The notes under the pieces were generated by a model. It did not search any database and was not told the origin of the DNA. It saw only the letters and a list, made by a program, of their open reading frames with translations. Below, piece by piece: positions 8,798 through 15,482 of a stretch of DNA of 39,404 bases. This stretch comes from Paenibacillus hemerocallicola (GTDB lineage: Bacteria > Bacillota > Bacilli > Paenibacillales > NBRC-103111). The DNA lies in the NCBI RefSeq assembly GCF_006265175.1, contig NZ_VDCQ01000055.1:34645-74048 (forward strand). Reading direction: 5' to 3'. The position numbers were made by a program, and so were the translations under genes. The first letter of the stretch is position 1; each line of letters begins with the position of its first letter.

Positions 8798-10153
8798 ATG
8801 GATGACAGATCGGAGCGGTTCGTAGCGCGGGTGAAAAGGAAAGCGCTTTCTCTCATGCTGATTTTTTCGGTGCTGGAGTCGCTTTCCTTGACGGGGTGCG
8901 GCCAAGAGTCGACAGTCGAGGGGAAGCCGGGTGCCGAGAAGCGCGATGTATACAATCATGAGCCGGTCACGCTTACGTTTTATTCCCAGAATGCATCCGT
9001 GCTGAACGATGCGGATCTGGAGGAGCTGGTGACGAAGGCGATCAAGCCGAAATATCCGAACATCAAGCCCAAGCTGATCACCGGCGATTTGGAGAAGCTC
9101 ATTTCCGCCGGCGAAGTACCCGATATCGTGCTGTCCGCCCTTCAGTTCGTCCCGAAAATATTACGATTGGAGCTCTATTCGGATATGAACGAATTCATTG
9201 GGCAGGAAGGCATCGATCTCGGCAAATTCGAGCCGGAAACGGTCCGCGCGACGAAAAGCTTCAGCGATAAGGGCGAATTTGTCGGCATGCCCTATGCGAT
9301 GAGCTACGGCATGCTGCTCGTCAATAAAGAAATTTTCGATAAATTGGCCGTGCCTTATCCGTCGGACGGCATGACCTGGAGCGAGGTGCTGGGGCTCGCC
9401 GCGAGAGTGACCCGCTTGCATCAGGACACATCCTATATCGGTCTCGATCTCACGGCCCCGACTATCATGACCCGGCAAGCCGGACTACCGGTTATCGACG
9501 ATAAAGGGGAAAAGGCGATCATCCAAAGTGAAGGCTACAAAAAAGTGTACAGTCTGTATGAAAGGCTGTACGGCATTTCCGGCATCGTCGCCGGGAAGAA
9601 GTACACGTACGGGATCAATTATTTTATGCGGGACCAGAAGACGGCCATGTTCCCTTATTGGCTCATCCCGACGACCGTTCGGCTGCCGGAGCTGAGGGAG
9701 AGCGGCAAAACCTTTAATTGGGACGTCGTATCGTACCCTTCCTTCGACGATAAGCCGGGCTACGGCCGCGATATCGATTTCCATATGGCGCTTGTCTCGC
9801 CCAAAAGTCCGAACAAAACGGCAGCCTATGCGGCCATTAAGACGTTGGTCGGCGAGGAAGCGCAGCGAGCGATGAACCGGGGGATCCGGATGACGGTGCT
9901 CGCCGACCCGGCGCTCCGGAAAGAGGTTGCCGCAGATACGAAGCTGTACGACGGGAAAAACTTGCAGGGCATCTTCAAAGCAAAGCTGTCTCCGTCGCCG
10001 AAGGCGTCCATCTACGATCAAGACCTGTATCCGTTCCTGAACGAAGCGGCGGAAAAGATGGCTTTCGAGAAAACGGACGTCAACACCGTGCTCCGCGAGG
10101 CGGAGGAGAAGGCGAACCAGCATTTGCGGCAGGAGCTCGGAAAATTGAAATAG
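8798..10153 (+). CDS. ABC sugar transporter substrate-binding lipoprotein (paralogue 2)
   Basis: A 451-residue solute-binding protein paralogous to that at 6364-7680. The lipoprotein signal has an atypically long basic start, then LMLIFSVLESLSLTGC with the Cys at about residue 34. I take ATG 8798; GTG 8795 is equally placed relative to the AGGAGAAGAGG ribosome site at 8780-8790. Shared landmarks with the paralogue are EPVTLTFYSQ, EIFDKLAVPYPSDGMTW, YDGKNLQGIF and a C-terminal TDVNTVLREAEEKA segment. It is divergent from the AraC gene and precedes the isomerase and oxidoreductase genes, so it is probably induced with them. No permease is encoded beside it. Confidence 0.87.
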   Translation: MDDRSERFVARVKRKALSLMLIFSVLESLSLTGCGQESTVEGKPGAEKRDVYNHEPVTLTFYSQNASVLNDADLEELVTKAIKPKYPNIKPKLITGDLEKLISAGEVPDIVLSALQFVPKILRLELYSDMNEFIGQEGIDLGKFEPETVRATKSFSDKGEFVGMPYAMSYGMLLVNKEIFDKLAVPYPSDGMTWSEVLGLAARVTRLHQDTSYIGLDLTAPTIMTRQAGLPVIDDKGEKAIIQSEGYKKVYSLYERLYGISGIVAGKKYTYGINYFMRDQKTAMFPYWLIPTTVRLPELRESGKTFNWDVVSYPSFDDKPGYGRDIDFHMALVSPKSPNKTAAYAAIKTLVGEEAQRAMNRGIRMTVLADPALRKEVAADTKLYDGKNLQGIFKAKLSPSPKASIYDQDLYPFLNEAAEKMAFEKTDVNTVLREAEEKANQHLRQELGKLK

Positions 10154-10154
10154 A

Positions 10155-10211
10155 GTATATGCCCGTGAATCTTTCCTGCATGTTCAAGGCCGGATCGTAT
10201 TTTGTATGATG
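10155..10211 (+). promoter_or_regulatory. Candidate AraC operator and promoter, copy 2
   Basis: Second copy of the 30-bp element (10155-10184, core CTGCATGTT at 10176-10184), followed 20 bp later by TATGATG at 10205-10211, a plausible -10 box. It overlaps the first bases after the stop of the upstream binding-protein gene and would drive the isomerase/oxidoreductase/phosphatase operon separately from it. Confidence 0.45.
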
Positions 10212-10241
10212 TTACCGTGAATACGAAAGGATGGGTGAACG

Positions 10242-11141
10242 ATGAGATTATCGACTTCCACAAGCATATTCGGACATAGGCTGGACGGGGGATACACGCC
10301 CTACAAGGAGTCTTTGCGCAGATGCAAGGCGGTTGGCTTCGAGGTGCTGGATGCGACGTTCTGCCAGGCGATTAACGGCAAAACCGACCTGGTCGAGGAC
10401 AACTGGGAAGAGTTGATGCATGGCCTGAGGAACGAGGCCGAGAAGCTGGGGGTTCAATTTACGCAGTCTCATCCCGTATTCCTGCCGGGGCACTTCAAGA
10501 ATCATTCTGCCGAAAAGCAAGAAATCTTCTTTGAAATGATGAACCGATCGATTATCGCCAGCTCCATTCTCGGAGTGAAATGGGCCGTGCTTCATCCGCT
10601 CGAGGAGAAAGAAAAGACCGTTTTCGATACGGAGGCGAGCATTAAAGAAAACGTGGTGCAGTATTCCCGCATCGTGGAACTGGCGATCAAGCACAACGTC
10701 GGCATCGTCTTTGAAAATATGCTGGAGCGGCCGACCTCCAAGAGACGGTTTTGCAGTCATGCCGGCGAACTGGCGGCTCTGGTAGACGCCTATAACGACC
10801 CGATGGTCGGGGCGTGCTGGGATTTCGGGCACGGCAATTTTCTCTACAACGATCAGCGCATCGCGCTCCGCATGCTGGGCAAGCGGCTGAAGGCAACCCA
10901 CGTGGACGATAACTACGGCAAGGAAGACGAGCACATGTTTCCGTTTCACGGGAGCGTAGACTGGCATTCCGTCATGCCGGTACTGACCGAGATCGGCTAT
11001 GAGGGCGACTTTACATACGAGGCGACGAAGGAGTTCGACAAGCTCCCCGAGCCGATTAAGGAGCAAACGGCGAGACTGGGCATAGAAATCGGCCGATATT
11101 GCTTGGCGTTGGCGGAGGGAGAGAACGCGAATGAGATTTGA
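10242..11141 (+). CDS. Sugar phosphate isomerase/epimerase-like TIM-barrel protein
   Basis: A 299-residue xylose-isomerase-like TIM barrel (AP endonuclease 2 family). Candidate metal-binding residues are Glu in VFENMLE, Asp/His in CWDFGHGN, His in ATHVDDNYG, and the final acidic residue in FTYEA. The ATG at 10242 follows AAAGGATGGGTG. The gene overlaps the next one by 11 bases, so translation is coupled with the FAD-dependent oxidoreductase. Members of this family isomerise, epimerise or dehydrate sugars and cyclitols, and the oxidoreductase partner suggests work on an oxidised (keto-) sugar. The exact reaction cannot be read from the sequence. Confidence 0.85.
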   Translation: MRLSTSTSIFGHRLDGGYTPYKESLRRCKAVGFEVLDATFCQAINGKTDLVEDNWEELMHGLRNEAEKLGVQFTQSHPVFLPGHFKNHSAEKQEIFFEMMNRSIIASSILGVKWAVLHPLEEKEKTVFDTEASIKENVVQYSRIVELAIKHNVGIVFENMLERPTSKRRFCSHAGELAALVDAYNDPMVGACWDFGHGNFLYNDQRIALRMLGKRLKATHVDDNYGKEDEHMFPFHGSVDWHSVMPVLTEIGYEGDFTYEATKEFDKLPEPIKEQTARLGIEIGRYCLALAEGENANEI

Positions 11142-13377
11142 AACGGTTATTTCGGATGTGACCGTAATCGGCGGCGGTCTGGCGGGAGTCTGCGCGGCCG
11201 TGTCGGCGGCACGGCTGGGGAAGCGGGTCGCGCTCGTACAGAACCGTCCGGTGCTGGGAGGCAACTCGAGCAGCGAAATTCGGGTATGGGTGTTGGGAGC
11301 GACCGGCTTGGGCGTTAACCGCTATGCGCGGGAAACGGGGATTATCGGGGAGATGATCGTCGAGAATCAATATTTGAATCCGGACGGGAATCCGTATATA
11401 TGGGATATGGTCATGCTGGAAACGGTACGCAAGGAGTCTAACATTCGGCTGTTTCTCAACACGAACGTTCACGAGGTGGAAGCGGACGGCGACGATTTGA
11501 ATCGTACGATCCATTCGGTTACCGGATGGATGATGGGTTCCGAGCGGAAAATCCGCTTCGAGAGCCCCGTATTCCTCGACTGCACGGGTGACGGGCTCGT
11601 CGGTTTTCTCGCGGGCGCGAAATACCGGTTGGGCCGCGAAGCGAAAAGCGAGTTCAACGAAGATTGGGCCCCGGACGAGGCGGACAGCATCACTCTGGGC
11701 AGCACGCTGCTGTTCTACACGAAGGACGCAGGCCATCCGGTCAAGTACATCCCGCCAAGCTTCGCCAAAGACATTACGCAGACCGCGATTCCGATGAAGC
11801 GGGTGTTCAAGAGCGGCGACTCCGGCTGCCATTACTGGTGGATCGAATGGGGGGGAGAAATCGACACGCTGCATGACAATGAGCGGATCCGCGACGAGCT
11901 TTGGTCCGTCATCTACGGCATATGGGATTATATTAAAAACTCCGGAAAATTCGATGCCGACAACATGACGCTCGAGTGGGTCGGAAGCGTACCGGGAAAG
12001 AGAGAGTACCGGCGGTTCGTCGGGGACCATATGCTGACGATGAACGACTTGAAGGAGCAAGCGCAGTTCGAGGACAATGTTGCGATGGGCGGTTGGTCGA
12101 TCGACCTTCATCCTCCGGAGGGCATGTACGCGAGCGATTATGTGTCAAAGCTGTTTTGCGTCGACGGGACGTTCCGAATCCCCTTTCGCTGCCTCTACTC
12201 CGCGAATGTGAGCAATTTGCTGTTCGCAGGGCGGAATATTAGCGCGACCCACGTAGCGTTCGGAGCGACGAGAGTGATGGCCACCTGCTCCGCAATGGGG
12301 GAAGCGGCTGGCGCGGCGGCGGCTCTCTGCGTCGACAAAGCGGTTGCCCCGCGCGAGCTGTACCGGCACCATATCCGGGAATTGCAGCAAACCTTGCTCT
12401 GGCAGGATGCCGCGATGTTCGGTTTGACATACGAGGATGCCGCGGATTTGGCGGTACGGGCGAAAATAACGGCTTCCAGTCACCTCGCCAAGGTCGAGGT
12501 GGACGATCCCGGGACGCCTTTTGAACTGGACACCGATGTGGCCTTCCTCTTGCCGGTGGATCCGCGTATCGACAATATTGAAATATTGCTCGATGTGAGG
12601 CAAAATACAGTGGTGGAGGTTGAGGTTTGGGGTACGGGAAAACCGGAAAATTACATCCCTCACGCCATGATCGTCAGGAGCGCCGCGGATGTTAAGGCAG
12701 GAGGCCGGCAATGGGTCAAATTCAATCTCCCCTGGTCGCCGGATCAACCGCAAAACGCTTTCGTCATCGTAAAGGAAAACGCGCACATCTCGCTTTATCA
12801 GTCGCAATCGCCCAGAACCGGCGTTCTGTCGTTCATCAAGGAGAAAAATGCGAACATCTCCAGCCTGCTGACCGCTTTGGACAACGAGCAGCAGGTTGTC
12901 AAGTGGAGCATGAAACGGCTCGTGCGAAAGCCGTTCTGCTTCCGGCTAACGGACGATACGCACGCCTATGTTCCCGAGAAAGTAACGAACGGATATCTTA
13001 GACCGTATGGCGGCCCGCATATGTGGGTTTCCGCACCGATGCGCGAAGGCCGGGACGAATGGCTGGAGCTGCAATGGGACCGGCCATACGATGTATCGGA
13101 AATTCATCTGACGTTCAACGATGACGTCAATGAAGATTTGGTCAATCTGCACTATAAGCGCACGCCGTTTGAGATCATTCCGGAGCTCGTTAAAAATTAT
13201 CGGATCGAGGCGCAGTCAAACGGGGCATGGACGGTACTGGCGGCGGCAAGCGATAACCGAAAGCGTCGGAATGTGCATCGTCTGGATCAAGCCGTGAAGA
13301 CCGATCGGCTAAGACTGATTATAGAGTCCACGAACGGCACGCCGTTTGCCGAGGTTGTGGCCATCCGGGTCGTGTGA
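11131..13377 (+). CDS. FAD-dependent oxidoreductase with C-terminal discoidin-like domain
   Basis: A 748-residue two-part protein. Residues 1 to about 440 form an FAD_oxidored-type flavoprotein: dinucleotide-binding GGGLAG at 14-19, the LGGNSSSEIR segment, DCTGDG, and a C-terminal FAD contact LLFAGRNISATHVAFGATR followed by GEAAGAAAALC. Residues from about 460 are beta-rich. The segment from about 630 resembles an F5/8-type (discoidin) carbohydrate-binding module (EWLELQWDRPYDVSEIHL; RLRLIIESTNGTPFAEVVAIRV). No signal peptide is present. Flavoproteins of this group sit in sugar-degradation clusters of many soil and gut bacteria, but few are characterised. Its 11-base overlap with the TIM-barrel gene indicates a shared pathway. 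Confidence 0.87.
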   Translation: MRFETVISDVTVIGGGLAGVCAAVSAARLGKRVALVQNRPVLGGNSSSEIRVWVLGATGLGVNRYARETGIIGEMIVENQYLNPDGNPYIWDMVMLETVRKESNIRLFLNTNVHEVEADGDDLNRTIHSVTGWMMGSERKIRFESPVFLDCTGDGLVGFLAGAKYRLGREAKSEFNEDWAPDEADSITLGSTLLFYTKDAGHPVKYIPPSFAKDITQTAIPMKRVFKSGDSGCHYWWIEWGGEIDTLHDNERIRDELWSVIYGIWDYIKNSGKFDADNMTLEWVGSVPGKREYRRFVGDHMLTMNDLKEQAQFEDNVAMGGWSIDLHPPEGMYASDYVSKLFCVDGTFRIPFRCLYSANVSNLLFAGRNISATHVAFGATRVMATCSAMGEAAGAAAALCVDKAVAPRELYRHHIRELQQTLLWQDAAMFGLTYEDAADLAVRAKITASSHLAKVEVDDPGTPFELDTDVAFLLPVDPRIDNIEILLDVRQNTVVEVEVWGTGKPENYIPHAMIVRSAADVKAGGRQWVKFNLPWSPDQPQNAFVIVKENAHISLYQSQSPRTGVLSFIKEKNANISSLLTALDNEQQVVKWSMKRLVRKPFCFRLTDDTHAYVPEKVTNGYLRPYGGPHMWVSAPMREGRDEWLELQWDRPYDVSEIHLTFNDDVNEDLVNLHYKRTPFEIIPELVKNYRIEAQSNGAWTVLAAASDNRKRRNVHRLDQAVKTDRLRLIIESTNGTPFAEVVAIRVV

Positions 13378-13395
13378 GAGGAGAGGAGTGAATCG

Positions 13396-13989
13396 ATGGC
13401 ATCCATCACCTTTGTCAGGCACGGAAATACGAATCATAACATTGAAAAGCGGGCGCAAGGCCACCTCGATAATCCGTTAAACGAGACAGGCCTGCATCAG
13501 GCGGCGACGGTTGCCAAACGTTTGGCGGAAGAACAATGGGACGTACTCGTCACAAGCGATCTGCTACGGGCACGGCAGACGGCCGATGCGATTGCGGAAG
13601 CGCTTGGCATGCCCGCTATGTCGCTCGATAGAAGGCTCCGCGAAATGGACAGAGGCCTTATCGTAAATACGACCGAAGACGAACGAGTCGCCAAATGGGG
13701 GCCGAATTGGAAGGAGCTCGACCTTGGCGAGGAGAGCTGCGAATCGATGCGCGAGCGAGGATTGAGCTTTATCGACGATATCGCAGCCCGATATCCGGGG
13801 AAAAAAGTACTTGTCGTCAGCCACGGTTATTTCCTCGGCCAAACGTTCAAGGCGTTGATGCAGGATGAATCGACAGGCGACAATTTGCAGAATACCTCGG
13901 TTACGACGATTGCTTTTAACGGAGACCGGTGGGAATATGTGCTTTATGACTGTGTCCGGCACCTCCAGCCAGTGGAAAAAAGGGCATAG
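13396..13989 (+). CDS. Histidine phosphatase family protein (GpmB/CobC-like)
   Basis: A 197-residue member of the phosphoglycerate-mutase-like phosphatases. The nucleophile motif is FVRHGNTNHN (His9), the arginine region is SDLLRARQTADAI, the acid donor region is LREMDRG, and the second His is His143 in VVSHGYFLG. The usual RHGET/RHGQT is RHGNT here. GGAGTG lies 6 bases before the ATG, 18 bases after the oxidoreductase stop, so it is the third gene of the operon. It could dephosphorylate a sugar phosphate from the pathway; this is inference. A terminator follows about 60 bases downstream. Confidence 0.87.
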   Translation: MASITFVRHGNTNHNIEKRAQGHLDNPLNETGLHQAATVAKRLAEEQWDVLVTSDLLRARQTADAIAEALGMPAMSLDRRLREMDRGLIVNTTEDERVAKWGPNWKELDLGEESCESMRERGLSFIDDIAARYPGKKVLVVSHGYFLGQTFKALMQDESTGDNLQNTSVTTIAFNGDRWEYVLYDCVRHLQPVEKRA

Positions 13990-14050
13990 GCCTATTCCTC
14001 TGATTTATCGAAAAAACGGATATCGGGAGGAAATCTTCCCTTAGTAAGTT

Positions 14051-14086
14051 AGCCTCCAATCGCCGATAGCGATTCGGAGGCTTTTT
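14051..14086 (+). terminator. Terminator of the isomerase-oxidoreductase-phosphatase operon
   Basis: AGCCTCCAATCGC (14051-14063) pairs with GCGATTCGGAGGCT (14069-14082) with one bulged C, followed by five T residues and a further T-rich stretch. Confidence 0.92.
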
Positions 14087-14266
14087 GTCTTTTGGGGCAG
14101 GGGGAGTCTTGTCATTCACACATACGGCGGGGGGGCCCGACCGGTGGAAACGTAGTTTTTGACTCATGCGTATGCTAGAATGAAGGAAATGAGCCGGCAG
14201 GAAATTTCCGAACATCTGAATATCGGTCGACCTTCGGATCGATCATACGAGCAGGCGGAGGGAACG

Positions 14267-15004
14267 ATGGAAATGAAAATCAGAGGCATTGCCCACCGGG
14301 GTGACCCGGTTCGGTTTCCGGAAAACACCTTGTCCGCGTTTCAGGCGGCTTGCGAGATGGAGTTTACGCATCTGGAGCTTGACGTGCATTTGAGCAAGGA
14401 CGGCGTACCGGTACTATCCCACGATTTTGCCCTCGATCGGATGACGGACGGGACAGGGTTGATACGCGATTACACCGTCGAGCAGCTGAAGCGGTTTCGC
14501 GTCAAGGAAATCGAAACGATTCCGACCTTGGAAGAAACGATGAGGCTGCTCAAAGGCAAAATTTCCGTGCTCGTCGAGCTGAAGCAGCAGGGAGACTATT
14601 ATCCGGGGCTGGAGGAAGCGGTGCTCGAGGTGCTCCGCTCCACGGACACGGCCGGCCAGAGCCGCATCATTTCGTTCGATCATTTCTCCGTCGCGCGGAC
14701 GAGACGGCTCGACAAGGACATCGAGCTCGGGATGATCGCAAGCGGCAGCATGCCGTACGTGTTTCCGTTCATGAAGGAAATTCGCTGCGGCTTTCTCGGC
14801 ATACAGCTGCGTTTCATGACCCCGGAATATGCCCGGATGATGGAGGAGAACGGCATACAATCCGGCCCTTGGCCGATCCATACGATCGAAGAGATGGAGC
14901 TTATAGCCAAGCTGTATCCGACAGGGCTTATTACAACGAACTATTTGGAGCGTTGGGCGGATTTTTACCGCAGTCATTCCGAATTGCATCCGGAGCAATC
15001 CTAG
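14267..15004 (+). CDS. Glycerophosphodiester phosphodiesterase
   Basis: A 245-residue GDPD-type TIM barrel that hydrolyses glycerophosphodiesters to glycerol 3-phosphate and an alcohol. Motifs are GIAHRGDPVRFPENTLSAF (His/Arg and Glu-Asn at 10-22), LELDVHLSKDGVPVLSHD (metal-binding Glu, Asp and catalytic His) and LVELKQQG. I place the start at ATG 14267 with GGAGGG 4-5 bases upstream, which gives the normal length. The frame is open to 14159, but that extension resembles nothing. No signal peptide is present, so it is cytoplasmic. It stands alone between two terminators. Confidence 0.9.
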   Translation: MEMKIRGIAHRGDPVRFPENTLSAFQAACEMEFTHLELDVHLSKDGVPVLSHDFALDRMTDGTGLIRDYTVEQLKRFRVKEIETIPTLEETMRLLKGKISVLVELKQQGDYYPGLEEAVLEVLRSTDTAGQSRIISFDHFSVARTRRLDKDIELGMIASGSMPYVFPFMKEIRCGFLGIQLRFMTPEYARMMEENGIQSGPWPIHTIEEMELIAKLYPTGLITTNYLERWADFYRSHSELHPEQS

Positions 15005-15024
15005 TACTGAAGCCCGATACATAT

Positions 15025-15065
15025 AACCGCCCCATGGCGATCTCGGTCGCCATGGGGTGGTTTCG
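15025..15065 (+). terminator. Strong stem-loop terminator after the phosphodiesterase gene
   Basis: A 16-bp stem (AACCGCCCCATGGCGA at 15025-15040 with its near-perfect complement at 15047-15062, one G-T pair) closes a 6-base loop. The T tract is short (TTTCGTT), so termination may be partial. Confidence 0.75.
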
Positions 15066-15098
15066 TTAGCTGCGCTGTTGCAAGCGCCATTTCTTCAT

Positions 15099-15185
15099 TT
15101 AGTCGATCAGACTAGCGTGCTGAAGCAATCTTCTCATCAACGCGGCCGTATCCGCGCGTGTCATGCTGTCTTGCGGATTAAGCGT
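15099..15185 (-). pseudogene. 3' fragment of an S-layer-homology (SLH) domain gene
   Basis: The minus strand reads NPQDSMTRADTAALMRRLL followed by QHASLID and a TAA stop at 15101-15099. This is the consensus second half of an SLH cell-wall-anchoring domain (F-x-P-x-D-x-MTRA-x-x-A-x-L-x-x-RLL) and a typical C-terminal end of Paenibacillus surface proteins. In the same frame the upstream sequence loses SLH character at about 15185 and meets a stop at 15235-15237, inside a palindromic box. Only about 28 codons survive with no start, so it is a decayed or deletion-truncated gene. Confidence 0.65.
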
Positions 15186-15213
15186 TTGTGCCGTCGACAG
15201 CGGTACACGGAGC

Positions 15214-15243
15214 AATAGCGTACGTACGTTCCGCTATTTTTTT
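15214..15243 (+). repeat. Solitary palindromic box with T tract
   Basis: AATAGCG (15214-15220) and CGCTATT (15232-15238) bound a centre with the self-complementary TACGTACG, followed by a run of seven T on the plus strand. Its arms match the boxes of the four-box repeat family, but no partners lie at 51 or 62 bp. It could act as a weak terminator. It sits where the SLH gene fragment loses homology. Confidence 0.5.
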
Positions 15244-15414
15244 AAGCTCCGAACAGCTATTGGGACCGAGGAGCGCCGGCAGCTGGCTTAGGTTCGGGTC
15301 TGGGACAAGAGCTTCTATGCTGCTTGCGTTAGGCCAATTATGCCGTTGTAGAAAAAAACGCTCGATCCGTTTATCGGCGGTTCGAACGCTCCTGTATATC
15401 GACTTGAAACGACG

Positions 15415-15468
15415 CAAAAAAAAGCGGCAGTATGCGGCTTGGCTCTCCAAGCTTCATACATGCCGCTT
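15415..15468 (-). terminator. Terminator of ileS
   Basis: Read on the minus strand, AGCGGCA with a continuing long stem (GTATG and AGCTTGG segments) pairs with CCAAGC, GCATAC and TGCCGCT around an AGAG loop, followed by eight or more T (A run at about 15415-15422 on the plus strand). It starts 15 bases after the ileS stop. The remaining stretch between this and 15243 has no supported gene. Confidence 0.93.
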
Positions 15469-15482
15469 ATGCCGTTTTTCTG

